DNA from: Chloroflexota bacterium | GTDB lineage: Bacteria > Chloroflexota > Dehalococcoidia > Tepidiformales > Tepidiformaceae | DNA length: 64,000 nt | Reading direction: 5' to 3' | Assembly: GCA_026705605.1 (NCBI GenBank) | Contig: JAPPAK010000001.1 | Coordinates: 558,001 to 622,000, forward strand | The notes under the pieces: generated by a model | Told to the model about the DNA's origin: nothing | The model's input: the letters and a program-made list of their open reading frames with translations, nothing else | Database searches by the model: none | Shown here: one piece after another, positions 1 through 9,127 of the stretch | Position numbering within the stretch: position 1 is the stretch's first letter | Layout: each line of letters opens with the position of its first letter | Made by a program: the position numbers and the translations under genes

Positions 1-1
1 C

Positions 2-538
2 GACGGTGAGAAGCGCTACATCCTCGCGCCCAACGGACTGGAAGTCGGCACGAGCCTCATGAGCGGCCCCGACGCCGAGCTGCGCACGGGCAACGCCCTT
101 CCCCTCGCGAACATGCCCACCGGCACCCAGATCCACAATGTGGAGCTGACCCCGGGCCGCGGCGGCCAGCTGGTTCGCACCGCCGGCGCCTCCGCCCAGC
201 TCATGGCGAAGGAAGGCGAGTACGCCCTCATCCGCCTCCCCAGCTCCGAGATGCGCCGCGTGCGCATCGAGTGCATCGCGACGATCGGCCAGGTCGGGAA
301 CGTCGAGCACTCCCTTATCAAGCTCGGCAAGGCGGGGCGCTCCCGCCACCGCCGACGCCGTCCGCAGGTGCGCGGCTCCGTCATGAACCCCGTCGATCAC
401 CCGCACGGCGGAGGCGAGGGGCGCGCCCCCGTGGGCATGCCCGGACCCAAGACCCCGTGGGGCAAGCCCACCCTTGGTCATCGCACCCGGCGCAACAAGC
501 GCACGGGCAAGTTCATCGTTCGCAGGCGGGGGAGGTAG
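2..538 (+). CDS. rplB: 50S ribosomal protein L2, C-terminal part (5' end outside window)
   Basis: The frame is open from the first bases and encodes 178 residues ending RRRGR before a TAG at 536-538. It is the C-terminal two thirds of L2, which binds 23S rRNA close to the peptidyl transferase centre and helps join the subunits. The diagnostic stretch [13 protein letters not shown], which holds the conserved histidine of the family, is intact. The gene begins the visible part of the S10/spc superoperon and is followed after 3 bases by rpsS. The missing start lies upstream of the window, so full length cannot be judged. Confidence 0.97.
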   Translation, partial: DGEKRYILAPNGLEVGTSLMSGPDAELRTGNALPLANMPTGTQIHNVELTPGRGGQLVRTAGASAQLMAKEGEYALIRLPSSEMRRVRIECIATIGQVGNVEHSLIKLGKAGRSRHRRRRPQVRGSVMNPVDHPHGGGEGRAPVGMPGPKTPWGKPTLGHRTRRNKRTGKFIVRRRGR

Positions 539-541
539 TCC

Positions 542-826
542 GTGTCACGCTCCACCAAGAAGGGCCCGTTCGTTCATCCCTCGCTCTACAAGCAGATCGT
601 GCAGGCGCGGAACTCCCGCAGCCGCGAGGTCATCCGCACCTGGTCGCGCGCCTCCACCATCCTGCCCGACATGATCGGGCTCACCATCGCCGTGCATAAC
701 GGCCGCCGCCACGTGCCCGTCTTCGTCACCGAGAACATGGTCGGCCACAAGCTGGGCGAATTCGCTCCCACCCGCACCTTCCGCGGTCACATCGGCAGAA
801 GCGACCGCAGCACGAGGATCGGCTAG
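542..826 (+). CDS. rpsS: 30S ribosomal protein S19
   Basis: The 94-residue product begins at a GTG and has the usual S19 length. It starts [15 protein letters not shown] and contains the family stretches [15 protein letters not shown] and [16 protein letters not shown]19 sits in the head of the small subunit beside S13 and contacts 16S rRNA. The gene lies 3 bases after rplB and 2 bases before rplV, so it is surely cotranscribed. The GTG start is set by alignment of the conserved N-terminus and because there is no room upstream. Confidence 0.97.
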   Translation: MSRSTKKGPFVHPSLYKQIVQARNSRSREVIRTWSRASTILPDMIGLTIAVHNGRRHVPVFVTENMVGHKLGEFAPTRTFRGHIGRSDRSTRIG

Positions 827-828
827 CG

Positions 829-1167
829 ATGGAAGTGCAAGCGAGCGCACGCAACATCAACGGCTCCGCCCGCAAGGTGCGGCTCATCCTCGAACGCCTG
901 CCCGGCCTCTCCGTCGATCAGGCGCTCGCCCTGCTGCGCTACGTGCCCTCGCCTCACGCCCGCGACGTCTCCAAGGTCGTGCTCAGCGCCGCCTCCAACG
1001 CCGAGAACAACCTCAACCTCGATGTCGACAACCTCTACATCAAGCGCGCCTTCGCCGACGAGGGCGTCACCGTCAAGCGCTACAAGGCGCGGTCGCGCGG
1101 TCGCGCGGCCCCGCGCCTCCGGCGTCACAACCACATCACCGTCGTTCTCGACGAGCGCGAGGGATAG
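829..1167 (+). CDS. rplV: 50S ribosomal protein L22
   Basis: The product has 112 residues, normal for L22, which lines the polypeptide exit tunnel with its extended beta hairpin. The signature near the C-terminus, [19 protein letters not shown], matches the rRNA-binding loop region of the family. It begins with ATG two bases after rpsS and ends 4 bases before the GTG of rpsC, in the order rpsS-rplV-rpsC expected for the S10 operon. No unusual residues were noticed. Confidence 0.97.
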   Translation: MEVQASARNINGSARKVRLILERLPGLSVDQALALLRYVPSPHARDVSKVVLSAASNAENNLNLDVDNLYIKRAFADEGVTVKRYKARSRGRAAPRLRRHNHITVVLDEREG

Positions 1168-1171
1168 GAAC

Positions 1172-1984
1172 GTGGGTCAGAAGGTTCATCCGCACGGCTT
1201 CCGCCTCGGCGTCATCTACGACTGGGAATCCAAGTGGTTCGCCGAGAAGGACTACAAGGACCGCCTGCGCGACGACATCGAGTTGCGCGCGCACATCCTC
1301 GATCTGCTGCCCGACGCCGGCATCAGCCGCATCGAGATCGACCGCAACGCCAACCTCGTCACCGTCACGGTGCACACCGCCAAGCCGGGCATCGTCATCG
1401 GTCGGGGCGGCGCCCGCGTCGAGGAGCTGCGCGGCTCCCTGGAGGAGCTCACCGGCGGACGCGTCCGCGTCAACATCCAGGAGATCCGCACCCCGGAGCT
1501 CGATGCCTTCCTCGTTGCCCGCTCGGTTGCCGACCAGCTTGAGCGGCGCGTCGCTTTCCGCCGGGCCGTCAAGCAGGCGGTGCAGCGCACCATGCAGCGC
1601 GGCGCCCAGGGCGTGCGCATCTCCGTCGCCGGGCGCCTTGGCGGCACCGAAATGTCCCGCCGCGAGACCGAGACCGCCGGCCGCGTTCCCCGCCACACCC
1701 TTCGCGCCGATATCGACTACGGACTGGCCGAAGCGCACACCACCTTCGGCCGCATCGGCGTGAAGACCTGGATCTACAAGGGCGACATCCTCCCCGACGA
1801 GGTCGAGGAAGAGGTCGAGGAGCCCATGAACTTCGAGGAGGAGGAGCCCGTCGCCGAGCCCGAGCCTGAAGAGGCTCCCGCTCCCGAGCCACCCCCCGTC
1901 GAGGTCGTCCGTGGCCCGCAGCACACCGCCATCTCCGTCGAGCAGCAGGAAGCCGTTGCCCGCCAGAGCCAGGAGGACGACTGA
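1172..1984 (+). CDS. rpsC: 30S ribosomal protein S3 with long acidic C-terminal tail
   Basis: The GTG at 1172 gives the canonical N-terminus [14 protein letters not shown] and a 270-residue protein; the open frame extends further upstream but there overlaps rplV. A type II KH domain is visible with its GRGG loop at residues 77-80, followed by the conserved S3 C-domain up to about residue 205. From about residue 209 the protein adds some 60 residues rich in Glu, Pro and Ala, which exceed the common S3 core of about 210-230. S3 shapes the mRNA entry channel. The stop overlaps the rplP start (TGATG). Confidence 0.96.
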   Translation: MGQKVHPHGFRLGVIYDWESKWFAEKDYKDRLRDDIELRAHILDLLPDAGISRIEIDRNANLVTVTVHTAKPGIVIGRGGARVEELRGSLEELTGGRVRVNIQEIRTPELDAFLVARSVADQLERRVAFRRAVKQAVQRTMQRGAQGVRISVAGRLGGTEMSRRETETAGRVPRHTLRADIDYGLAEAHTTFGRIGVKTWIYKGDILPDEVEEEVEEPMNFEEEEPVAEPEPEEAPAPEPPPVEVVRGPQHTAISVEQQEAVARQSQEDD

Positions 1985-2403
1985 TGCTGCAGCCCCGGCG
2001 CGTCAAGCATCGCAAGCACCACCGCGGCCGCATGAAGGGCAAGGCCACGAGCGGCAACGTCGTGTCTTTCGGCGAGTTCGGACTCCAGGCGCAGGCGCCC
2101 GCCTGGATCGACTCCCGCCAGATCGAGGCTGCCCGCCGCGCCATGACGCACGAGATGCGCCGCGGCGGCAAGGTCTGGATCCGGATATTCCCGGACAAGC
2201 CCGTCACCGCCAAGCCGGCCGAGACCCGCATGGGCTCCGGCAAGGGCAACCCCGAGAAGTGGGTCGCCGTAGTCAAGCCCAACCGCGTCCTCTTCGAGAT
2301 CGCCGGTGTTCCCGAGGAAGTCGCCCGCGAGGCGCTGCGCCTTGCCGCCCACAAGCTCCCAATCCCCACGAAGGTCGTCCAGCGCGACGAGTTGGTGATC
2401 TAG
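1984..2403 (+). CDS. rplP: 50S ribosomal protein L16
   Basis: The product has 139 residues, standard for L16, which organises the A-site region of the large subunit. It begins [15 protein letters not shown] and contains the conserved [19 protein letters not shown] and [15 protein letters not shown] stretches. Its ATG overlaps the rpsC stop codon by one base, which suggests translational coupling. It is followed after 2 bases by rpmC. Confidence 0.97.
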   Translation: MLQPRRVKHRKHHRGRMKGKATSGNVVSFGEFGLQAQAPAWIDSRQIEAARRAMTHEMRRGGKVWIRIFPDKPVTAKPAETRMGSGKGNPEKWVAVVKPNRVLFEIAGVPEEVAREALRLAAHKLPIPTKVVQRDELVI

Positions 2404-2405
2404 TC

Positions 2406-2627
2406 ATGCCCAACCAGAAAGCCACGGCCGTCCGCGAGTGGGACGACGCCCGCCTCGATAATGAGATCAATGAGGCCTACCGCGCCCTCTTCACCCTTCG
2501 CTTCCAGCAGGCCACCCGCCAGCTGCAGAACTACCGGGCCCTGCGCGATGCCAAGCGGACCATCGCCAGGCTCCGAACGATCAAGCGCGAACGCCAGATC
2601 GCGCAGCTCGATGAGGCTTCCGAATGA
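2406..2627 (+). CDS. rpmC: 50S ribosomal protein L29
   Basis: The 73-residue helical protein starts at the ATG two bases after rplP; the longer open frame upstream belongs to the rplP antiphase. L29 is recognised by the helical hairpin with [20 protein letters not shown] followed by [11 protein letters not shown]. It binds beside the tunnel exit next to L23. Its stop overlaps the start of rpsQ by 4 bases (ATGA). Its length is normal for the family. Confidence 0.95.
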   Translation: MPNQKATAVREWDDARLDNEINEAYRALFTLRFQQATRQLQNYRALRDAKRTIARLRTIKRERQIAQLDEASE

Positions 2628-2998
2628 GCGCTCGCATCCTCCAGGGCGTCGTCGTCAGCGACAAGATGGATAAGACCGTCGTCGTCAACGTCGCGCGCCG
2701 TAAGCAGCACGCCCTCTACCGCAAGGTGATCAACCGCAGCAAGCGCTTCAAGGCGCACGATGCCGAGAACGAGTGCAACATCGGCGACACGGTACGCATC
2801 CTCGAGACGCGCCCCATCTCGAAGGGCAAGCGCTGGCGCGTCATCGAGATCCTCGAGCGCGGCGACGTCGCCGAGGTCTCCCCCGAGGACATCGGCCGCA
2901 GCATCGAGGAAGAGGTGCAGGCCTCGCCCACCGCTGCCGCCGTTGCCGGGGCTGAGGCGGAAGCCGGGGAGACGGCCGACGAGGAGGACGGCTCGTGA
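2624..2998 (+). CDS. rpsQ: 30S ribosomal protein S17 with acidic tail
   Basis: The protein has 124 residues, whereas S17 is usually 80-90. The OB-fold core is clear: [18 protein letters not shown], then [15 protein letters not shown] and [13 protein letters not shown]. About 35-40 extra residues follow, rich in Ala, Glu and Gly and ending ADEEDGS. S17 is a primary 16S rRNA binder. The gene overlaps both neighbours by 4 bases, so expression is probably coupled. The tail resembles those on S3, L17, L13 and L9 in this window. Confidence 0.95.
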   Translation: MSARILQGVVVSDKMDKTVVVNVARRKQHALYRKVINRSKRFKAHDAENECNIGDTVRILETRPISKGKRWRVIEILERGDVAEVSPEDIGRSIEEEVQASPTAAAVAGAEAEAGETADEEDGS

Positions 2999-3366
2999 TC
3001 CAGCAGGAGTCCCGCCTCAAGGTTGCCGATAACTCGGGCGCGCGCTCCATCCTCTGCATCCGCGTGCTCGGCGGCAGCCGCCGCCGCTACGCCCGCCCCG
3101 GCGACATCATCGTCGCCTCCGTCAAGACCGCTCAGCCCAACTCCCCCGTCAAGAAGGGCGAGGTCGTGCGCGCCGTCATCGTGCGCACCGCCAAGGAGTA
3201 CGGCCGCCCGGATGGCTCCTACATCCGCTTCGATGAGAACGCCGCCGTGCTTCTCGCCCCCGACGACGAGAACCCCCGGGGCACGCGCATCTTCGGCCCC
3301 GTCGCCCGCGAGCTCCGCGATCACAACTTCATGAAGATCGTCTCGCTCGCCCCGGAGGTGCTGTGA
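2995..3366 (+). CDS. rplN: 50S ribosomal protein L14
   Basis: The GTG start overlaps the rpsQ stop (GTGA) and gives a 123-residue protein of exactly the expected length. Family stretches are intact: [17 protein letters not shown] at the start and [24 protein letters not shown] and [11 protein letters not shown] later on. L14 forms part of an inter-subunit bridge and contacts L19. The gene continues the spc order rpsQ-rplN-rplX-rplE. Confidence 0.97.
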   Translation: MIQQESRLKVADNSGARSILCIRVLGGSRRRYARPGDIIVASVKTAQPNSPVKKGEVVRAVIVRTAKEYGRPDGSYIRFDENAAVLLAPDDENPRGTRIFGPVARELRDHNFMKIVSLAPEVL

Positions 3367-3683
3367 TGCCGGCGAAGATTCGTCGCGGCGACCGGGTCGT
3401 GGTCATCAGCGGCCGCAGCAAGGGCGCGCGCGGTGTCGTGCGCTCCGTCGACCGCAAGAAGCAGCGCGTCACCATCGAGGGCGTCAACATGATCAAGCGC
3501 CACCAGCGGGCGCGCTCCATGCAGCAGCAGTCCTCGATCATCGAGCGCGAGGGGCCCGTGCACATCAGCAACGTGATGCTGCTCGACCCCGCCACCGATG
3601 AGCCCACCCGCGTCACCTTCCGCCGTCGCGACGACGGCACGACGGTGCGGGTCAGCAAGCGCACCGGGGAGGATGTCGAATGA
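3366..3683 (+). CDS. rplX: 50S ribosomal protein L24
   Basis: I choose the ATG at 3366, which overlaps the rplN stop as TGATG and gives 105 residues starting [13 protein letters not shown]; an in-frame GTG at 3363 would add a single residue. The KOW motif region near the start ([20 protein letters not shown]) and [12 protein letters not shown] identify L24, an assembly initiator of the large subunit. Length is typical. Its stop overlaps the rplE start by 4 bases. Confidence 0.95.
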   Translation: MPAKIRRGDRVVVISGRSKGARGVVRSVDRKKQRVTIEGVNMIKRHQRARSMQQQSSIIEREGPVHISNVMLLDPATDEPTRVTFRRRDDGTTVRVSKRTGEDVE

Positions 3684-4237
3684 CCCAGGCAACGCTTCCC
3701 CGCCTTCGCGTTCGCTACGAGGACGAGGTCGTGCGCCAGCTGCGCGAGCACTACGGCTTCGAGAACCCGATGGAGGTGCCGCGCCTCTCCAAGGTCGTGC
3801 TCAACATTGGCATGGGCGAGGCCCTCACCGATGCCAACAGCCTCGACCGCGCCGCCGAGGACCTCCAGACCATCAGCGGCCAGAAGCCCGTCATCCAGCG
3901 GGCCAAGCGCTCCATCGCGAACTTCCGCCTGCGCGAGGGCAATCCCGTCGGCGTCTCCGTAACGTTGCGGGGCCAGCGCATGTACGAGTTCCTCGACCGC
4001 CTCATCAGCGCCGCCCTGCCCGCCATCCGGGACTTCCAGGGCCTCAGCCCCAACGCCTTCGATGGCCGCGGTAACTACAGCATCGGGCTGCGCGAGCAGC
4101 TCGTCTTCCCCGAGATCGACTACGACCGCGTCGATAAGGTGCGCGGTCTCCAGGTCACCATCGTGACCACCGCCCGCACGGATGACGAGGGCCGGCGCCT
4201 GCTCGAGCTCCTCGGCATGCCCTTTGCCCGGAACTAG
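3680..4237 (+). CDS. rplE: 50S ribosomal protein L5
   Basis: The 185-residue protein is of normal size for L5, the protein that holds 5S rRNA in the central protuberance. Recognised stretches include [17 protein letters not shown] near residue 30, [22 protein letters not shown], and [15 protein letters not shown] near the C-terminus. The ATG overlaps the rplX stop by 4 bases. Eleven bases separate it from rpsN, with a GAGGGGG ribosome-binding sequence in the gap. Confidence 0.97.
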   Translation: MTQATLPRLRVRYEDEVVRQLREHYGFENPMEVPRLSKVVLNIGMGEALTDANSLDRAAEDLQTISGQKPVIQRAKRSIANFRLREGNPVGVSVTLRGQRMYEFLDRLISAALPAIRDFQGLSPNAFDGRGNYSIGLREQLVFPEIDYDRVDKVRGLQVTIVTTARTDDEGRRLLELLGMPFARN

Positions 4238-4248
4238 AGGGGGACACC

Positions 4249-4554
4249 ATGGCGAAGAAGAGTCAGATCGCACGCGACGAGAAGCGCCGCGCCCTATACC
4301 AGAAGTATCGCCATCGTCGCGAGGAGCTAAAGGCTGCCCGCCGCGCCGCCCAGGGCAACCCCACCGAGCTGGCCCGTATCCAGTTCGAGCTTGCCAAGCT
4401 CCCCAACAACAGCAGCCCCACGCGCCTGAAGAACCGCTGCATCGTCACCGGTCGCTCGCGCGCCTACATCCGCAGGTTTGGCCTCTCGCGCATCACCTTC
4501 CGCGAGATGGCCCACAAGGGTTACCTGCCCGGCGTCACCAAATCGAGTTGGTAG
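4249..4554 (+). CDS. rpsN: 30S ribosomal protein S14 (long, zinc-independent form)
   Basis: The protein is 101 residues, the long form of S14. It lacks the CxxC...CxxC zinc ribbon of the 61-residue type; only one cysteine is present in the [16 protein letters not shown] region. The C-terminus ends KSSW, as in the long family. S14 helps assemble the head of the small subunit. Carrying only this form in the main operon suggests no zinc-dependent switch at this locus, though a second copy elsewhere cannot be excluded. Confidence 0.96.
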   Translation: MAKKSQIARDEKRRALYQKYRHRREELKAARRAAQGNPTELARIQFELAKLPNNSSPTRLKNRCIVTGRSRAYIRRFGLSRITFREMAHKGYLPGVTKSSW

Positions 4555-4585
4555 ACCGCCCGGACGCCACGGAGGCAACGAACCG

Positions 4586-4990
4586 ATGACCATGAGTGAC
4601 CCGATCGCGGACATGCTCACCCGCATCCGCAACGCCGTCAGCTCGCGCCACGATGCCGTCACCATCCCCTCCTCCAAGGTCAAGGTCGCCATCGCCGAGG
4701 TGCTCAAGAGCGAAGGCTTCATCCGCGACTACGACGTGCAGAAAGGGCCGGACGAGCCCCAGGCCACCATGAAGGTCGAGCTCAGCTACGGCGGCCGCCG
4801 GCAGCCCGTCATCAACGGGCTCCAGCGCGTCAGCAAGCCCGGACTGCGCGTCTACGTGCAGCGCCGCGAGATTCCGCGTGTCTACGGCGGCCTCGGCGTC
4901 GCCATCATCTCCACGCCCAAGGGCGTCATGACGGGGCAGGAGGCCCGCCGCCAGCAAGTTGGCGGCGAGCTGCTCTGCTACGTCTGGTAG
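4586..4990 (+). CDS. rpsH: 30S ribosomal protein S8
   Basis: I start at the ATG at 4586, ten bases after a GGAGG at 4571-4575, giving 134 residues beginning [17 protein letters not shown]; a second ATG at 4592 is also possible. The upstream part of the open frame overlaps rpsN and is not S8-like. The C-terminal signature [13 protein letters not shown] is intact. S8 binds the central domain of 16S rRNA and in other bacteria represses the spc operon, although no such leader was tested here. Confidence 0.96.
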   Translation: MTMSDPIADMLTRIRNAVSSRHDAVTIPSSKVKVAIAEVLKSEGFIRDYDVQKGPDEPQATMKVELSYGGRRQPVINGLQRVSKPGLRVYVQRREIPRVYGGLGVAIISTPKGVMTGQEARRQQVGGELLCYVW

Positions 4991-4998
4991 GAGCCGCC

Positions 4999-5544
4999 AT
5001 GTCTCGCGTCGGCAAGCAACCCGTTCCCATCGCCTCCGGCGTCCAGGTCACGCTGGGAGATGGCAACGCCATCACCGTGAAGGGCCCGAAGGGCGAGCTG
5101 CAGCGCACCTTCCCCGGCGAGATACGCTTCGCCATTGAGGACAACGAGGTCGTGGTCACGCGCCCCAGCGATGCCAGCGGGCACCGCGCCCTGCACGGCC
5201 TCTCTCGCTCGCTCCTGAACAACATGGTCGTAGGCGTCACCGATGGCTTCACCAAGACCCTCGAGGTCCAGGGTGTCGGCTACCGCGCCCAGCTCGAAGG
5301 TTCGAGCCTGCGGCTCGCCGTGGGCTTCTCCCATCCCGTCATCGTCGAGCCCCCCGAGGGCATCACCTTCGCCGTCGAGGGACCGCGCATCAACGTCAGC
5401 GGCATCGATAAAGAGCAGGTCGGCCAGGTGGCTGCCGATATCCGCAAGGTCCGCCCGCCCGAGCCCTACAAGGGCAAGGGCATCCGCTACCTCGGCGAGC
5501 GCGTTCGCCGCAAGGCCGGCAAGGCCGGAAAGGTGGGAATCTGA
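4999..5544 (+). CDS. rplF: 50S ribosomal protein L6
   Basis: The 181-residue product is typical for L6, with two duplicated alpha/beta domains. It starts [15 protein letters not shown] and carries the C-terminal signature [17 protein letters not shown]6 lies near the sarcin-ricin loop where elongation factors bind. A GGAG sequence precedes the ATG. Its stop overlaps the rplR start by one base. Confidence 0.97.
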   Translation: MSRVGKQPVPIASGVQVTLGDGNAITVKGPKGELQRTFPGEIRFAIEDNEVVVTRPSDASGHRALHGLSRSLLNNMVVGVTDGFTKTLEVQGVGYRAQLEGSSLRLAVGFSHPVIVEPPEGITFAVEGPRINVSGIDKEQVGQVAADIRKVRPPEPYKGKGIRYLGERVRRKAGKAGKVGI

Positions 5545-5909
5545 TGGCCCAGGCCAACCGTTACCACGCCCGCCACCGCCGCCACCGGCGCGTTCGCAAG
5601 AACGTTGCGGGGACAGCCGGGCGTCCGCGCCTCAACGTCTTCCGCAGCGCCTCGCACATCTACGCCCAGGTCATCGATGATGACCAGGGGCACACCATCG
5701 CCGCCGCCAGCGACCTCGACGCCGACCTTGCCGGCGAGATCGCCGGCAAGCCGAAGGTCGAGCGCGCCGCTGCCGTCGGCGCCGCCATCGCCACCCGCGC
5801 CAAGGAGCACGGCGTCGCCGAGGTCATCTTCGACCGGGGCGGCTACAAATACCACGGCCGCGTGAAGGCTCTCGCCGAGGCCGCGCGCGAAGCCGGATTG
5901 GGATTCTGA
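5544..5909 (+). CDS. rplR: 50S ribosomal protein L18
   Basis: The 121-residue protein begins with a basic segment ([18 protein letters not shown]) and continues with [20 protein letters not shown], the classic L18 5S-rRNA-binding pattern. It ends with [26 protein letters not shown], the diagnostic C-terminus. Length is normal. The stop overlaps the rpsE ATG by one base (TGATG). Confidence 0.97.
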   Translation: MAQANRYHARHRRHRRVRKNVAGTAGRPRLNVFRSASHIYAQVIDDDQGHTIAAASDLDADLAGEIAGKPKVERAAAVGAAIATRAKEHGVAEVIFDRGGYKYHGRVKALAEAAREAGLGF

Positions 5910-6421
5910 TGGGCAACTTCGAGAACTCGGGCGACGAGCTCAACGAGAAGGTCATCTATATCAACCGCGTGGCCAAGGTGGTCAAGGGCGGACGCCGCTT
6001 CAGCTTCACGGCCCTGATGGTCGTGGGCGATGGTCACGGCAATGTGGGCATCGGCCTCGGCCGCGCCAACGAGGTGCCCGAAGCGATCCGCAAGGGCGCC
6101 GCAATCGCCCGCAAGGAGATGTTCTCCGTCCCCCTCAAGGGCGGAACCCTCCCGCACGACTACGTCGCCGAATTCGGCGCCGCTCGCATCCTCATGAAGC
6201 CCGCCAGCCCCGGCACGGGCGTGATCGCCGGCGGAGCCGTGCGCGCCATCATGGAGGCCGCCGGCGTCACCGACGTTCTGACCAAGTCGCTCGGCAGCCG
6301 CAATCCGATCAACGTCGCCCGTGCAACGGTGAAGGGTCTCGCAACGCTGCGCGATCCCGATGTCGCCCGCGAGCGCCGCTTCCAGATCATCGCCGAATCC
6401 ACGGCGGCGGAGGCGACGTAA
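5909..6421 (+). CDS. rpsE: 30S ribosomal protein S5
   Basis: The product has 170 residues, typical of S5. The N-terminal double-stranded RNA-binding domain is seen as [19 protein letters not shown], and the C-terminal domain carries [18 protein letters not shown] and the LGSRNPINV motif. S5 helps control decoding accuracy and mRNA unwinding. It overlaps rplR by one base, and rpmD starts immediately after the TAA. Confidence 0.97.
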   Translation: MGNFENSGDELNEKVIYINRVAKVVKGGRRFSFTALMVVGDGHGNVGIGLGRANEVPEAIRKGAAIARKEMFSVPLKGGTLPHDYVAEFGAARILMKPASPGTGVIAGGAVRAIMEAAGVTDVLTKSLGSRNPINVARATVKGLATLRDPDVARERRFQIIAESTAAEAT

Positions 6422-6619
6422 ATGGCGAAGGTCGCGATCACCTGGCGCAAGAGCGCCATCGGCTACAACCAGCGGCAGAAGGACACCATCCGCAAGCTCG
6501 GCCTGCGCCGCCTCCACCAGACCGTCGAGCACGACGACAGCCCGGCCCTCCGCGGCATGATCGCCAGGGTCGGGCACCTCGTCGATGTGGATGACGGAGA
6601 AGCAGGGGAAGCCTCGTGA
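6422..6619 (+). CDS. rpmD: 50S ribosomal protein L30
   Basis: The short protein of 65 residues contains ITWRKSAIGYNQRQKDTIRKLGLRRL, the L30 signature in which a lysine-rich helix follows the IGY turn. L30 lies on the solvent side near domain II of 23S rRNA and is absent from some phyla; here it is present. There is no gap from rpsE, and its stop overlaps the GTG of rplO by 4 bases. Confidence 0.94.
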   Translation: MAKVAITWRKSAIGYNQRQKDTIRKLGLRRLHQTVEHDDSPALRGMIARVGHLVDVDDGEAGEAS

Positions 6620-7113
6620 GCATCCACGCCAACGAACTCGCCCCGCCCCGTGGCGCGACCCGCAACCGCAAGCGCCTGGCCCGCGGCAATAGCGCCGGTG
6701 GCGGCACTTACGCGGGCAAGGGCCTCAAGGGCCAGAAGTCCCGCAGCGGCAGCAAGATACGCCTCGGCTTCGAGGGCGGCCAGATGCCGCTCATCCGCCG
6801 CATGAGCACCCTCCGCGGCTTCAACAACAAGTGGCGCGTGGCCTACCAGCCCGTCAATACCGGCACGCTCCAGGAGCGCTGCGAGGACGGCGCCGAGGTC
6901 ACGCCCGAGTCGCTCCTCGCGATGGGCGTGCTCCGCCACCTGCGCGAGCCCGTGAAGATCCTCGCCCACGGCGAGCTCTCCCGGCCGCTCAACGTGCACG
7001 CCCACAAGGTCAGCGCCGCCGCCCGCGCCCGCATCGAGGGCGCCGGCGGTACCGTCACCCTGATCGGCGACGCCAGCGGCGAAACCGAAGCGGAAACCCC
7101 AACCGAGGAGTAG
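6616..7113 (+). CDS. rplO: 50S ribosomal protein L15
   Basis: A GTG start overlapping the rpmD stop gives 165 residues. The glycine-rich N-terminal region (RGNSAGGGTYAGKGLKGQKSR) threads into the 23S core and the stretch FEGGQMPLIRRMSTLRGF is diagnostic. The last 15 or so residues are acidic (GETEAETPTEE), a mild version of the tails seen on other ribosomal proteins here. It precedes secY, as in most spc operons. Confidence 0.96.
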   Translation: MSIHANELAPPRGATRNRKRLARGNSAGGGTYAGKGLKGQKSRSGSKIRLGFEGGQMPLIRRMSTLRGFNNKWRVAYQPVNTGTLQERCEDGAEVTPESLLAMGVLRHLREPVKILAHGELSRPLNVHAHKVSAAARARIEGAGGTVTLIGDASGETEAETPTEE

Positions 7114-7125
7114 GAGCGCCGAACC

Positions 7126-8481
7126 GTGTCGTTCATGGGCGAGACCACCACCGTCCCGGGCACCAACCGCCCGCGCCTGCTCCAGGCCATGGTCGACGCC
7201 TTCCGCCAGGAAGAAGTGCGGCGAAAGCTGCTCTTCACCATCGGCATGCTCATCATCTTCCGCTTCGTCGCCCACGTTCCCGTCCCCAACGTAGACCGCA
7301 ACGCCCTGGAGCAGGCCTTCGACGGCAACGCCGTGCTCGACTTCCTCAGCATCTTCTCCGGCGGCGCCCTCCAGAACCTCAGCGTCGCCGCCCTCGGGGT
7401 CTACCCGTACATCACCGCCTCGATCATCATGCAGATCGTCACCCCCATCTCCGGGCGCTTGCGCGCGCTACAGGAAGAAGGCGAGCAGGGCCGCCGGCGC
7501 ATCCAGGTCTACACTCACTGGCTCGCCGTGCCCCTGGCGTTTGTGCAGGGATATGGCCAGATCATCTTCATCAACAACCAGGGTGGCGGCGCCGTCATTC
7601 GCGACTTCGGTTTCCAGAACGACTTCATTGGGACCATCGCCACGCTCTTCACACTCTGCGCGGGAACCATGTTCCTCGTCTGGCTGGGCGAGCTCATTAC
7701 CGAGCACGGCATCGGCAACGGTGTTTCCCTCATCATCTTCGGCGGCATCGTCGCCGTCCTCCCCGGCCTCGTTCCCAACATCTCGACCAGCTCGATCATC
7801 GCGGTCGCCGCGATCCTGCTCTTCGCCGTCGCCCTCATCTTCGTCATCGTCTTCTTCCAGGAGGCCCAGCGGAGAGTGCCCGTCCAGTACGCCCGATCCT
7901 CCTTCCGGGGAGGGCGGATGTACCGTCAACAGGGCCAGAGCTTCATCCCCCTGCGCGTCAACATGGCCGGGATGATCCCGCTCATCTTCGCCTTCTCGAT
8001 CGTCATCCTCCCCGCCGTCGTCGCCGGCTATTTCTCCGGTGCGGGCGGCTGGGTCGAGACCGTCGCGGACTTCTTCGTCAACCAGTTCCAGGGTGGCCGT
8101 GGAGGCGGCGGCACGGGCATCTACTGGCTCGTGCTGTTCGTCCTCGTCGTGGGCTTCGCCTTCTTCTATACGATCGTCCAGTACAACCAGCAGAACATCG
8201 CCAAGAACCTCCAGCGACAGGGGGCCTTCATACCCGGCATTCGTCCAGGGCCCCCCACCGAGGCTTACCTCTTACGGGTCGTGACCCGCATCACCTGGGG
8301 AGGCGCGCTCTTCCTCGGGGCGGTTGCGGTTGCCCCGTTCTTCATCGGCCTCACCACCGATGTCCAGGCCCTCACTATCTCGAGCGCCGGCTTCCTCATC
8401 GTCGTCGCCGTCGTGCTCGACACCATGAAGCAGCTTGAGGCCCAGCTCCTCATGCGGAACTACGAAGGGTTCATCCGCTAG
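7126..8481 (+). CDS. secY: Preprotein translocase subunit SecY
   Basis: The 451-residue, strongly hydrophobic protein is of normal length for SecY, the central pore of the Sec translocon in the cytoplasmic membrane. Recognisable segments include RFVAHVPVPNVDRNALEQ near the first membrane span and ALGVYPYITASIIMQI near the plug/lateral-gate region, plus the cytoplasmic loop with VPVQYARSS. A GTG start follows a GGAG sequence. The loop rich in glycine near residue 325 (GGRGGGGTG) is a lineage-specific insertion. It is cotranscribed with rplO and adk. Confidence 0.97.
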   Translation: MSFMGETTTVPGTNRPRLLQAMVDAFRQEEVRRKLLFTIGMLIIFRFVAHVPVPNVDRNALEQAFDGNAVLDFLSIFSGGALQNLSVAALGVYPYITASIIMQIVTPISGRLRALQEEGEQGRRRIQVYTHWLAVPLAFVQGYGQIIFINNQGGGAVIRDFGFQNDFIGTIATLFTLCAGTMFLVWLGELITEHGIGNGVSLIIFGGIVAVLPGLVPNISTSSIIAVAAILLFAVALIFVIVFFQEAQRRVPVQYARSSFRGGRMYRQQGQSFIPLRVNMAGMIPLIFAFSIVILPAVVAGYFSGAGGWVETVADFFVNQFQGGRGGGGTGIYWLVLFVLVVGFAFFYTIVQYNQQNIAKNLQRQGAFIPGIRPGPPTEAYLLRVVTRITWGGALFLGAVAVAPFFIGLTTDVQALTISSAGFLIVVAVVLDTMKQLEAQLLMRNYEGFIR

Positions 8482-8483
8482 CC

Positions 8484-9122
8484 ATGTTTGTTGTGCTTCT
8501 CGGCCCTCCCGGCGCGGGCAAGGGAACCCAGGCCCAGCGCCTCACTACCTCGACGGGCCTGCTCCACCTCTCGACCGGCGACATGTTCCGCGAGAACGTG
8601 CGTGAGGGCACCGAGCTCGGCACCCTCGCCAAGAGCTATATGGACCGCGGCGAGCTTGTTCCCGACGAGGTCACCATCAAGATGCTGCTCGAGCGGATCA
8701 CCCGCCCCGACGCCGCCGAGGGCGCCATGTTCGATGGCTTCCCCCGCAACGTCGTGCAGGCCGCCGCTCTCGATGAGGCCCTTCAAGGCCGAGGCGACTC
8801 CATCGACCACGCCCTCCTGATCGCCGTCCCTGACGAGGAGCTCGTCGCCCGCCTCGGCGGTCGCTGGCTCTGCCGCGTCTGCGGCGCGGTCTACCACGAA
8901 CTGAACGACCCCCCCAGCAGGCCAGGCGCCTGCGACACGTGCGACGGCGAGCTCTACCAGCGCGACGACGACCGCCCGGACGTGGTTCGTACCCGCCTGG
9001 AGAAGATGAAGCCGCCCGCCGACCTCATCGACCACTACCGCGATGCGGACGTGCTCCGCGAGATCGACGGCGAGCGCGACCTCGATTCCGTCACCGCCGA
9101 CCTCCTGGAGGCGCTCAGGTAA
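8484..9122 (+). CDS. adk: Adenylate kinase with four-cysteine LID
   Basis: The 212-residue enzyme interconverts ATP + AMP and 2 ADP in the cytoplasm. The P-loop GPPGAGKGT is at residues 7-15 and the AMP site motif DGFPRN at 84-89. The LID domain carries C130, C133, C150 and C153, the zinc-binding type found in many Gram-positive and Chloroflexota enzymes. The gene starts 2 bases after secY, a conserved arrangement. A few bases separate it from map. Confidence 0.97.
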   Translation: MFVVLLGPPGAGKGTQAQRLTTSTGLLHLSTGDMFRENVREGTELGTLAKSYMDRGELVPDEVTIKMLLERITRPDAAEGAMFDGFPRNVVQAAALDEALQGRGDSIDHALLIAVPDEELVARLGGRWLCRVCGAVYHELNDPPSRPGACDTCDGELYQRDDDRPDVVRTRLEKMKPPADLIDHYRDADVLREIDGERDLDSVTADLLEALR

Positions 9123-9127
9123 CCCCT

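Noticed and set aside
1136-1924. 262-codon minus-strand frame over rpsC
   Set aside because: It is antisense to S3, with no start signal or family pattern.
6831-8438. 535-codon open frame within rplO and secY
   Set aside because: It is in a different phase on the same strand, rich in Arg/Pro/His, whereas SecY is hydrophobic and in family alignment.
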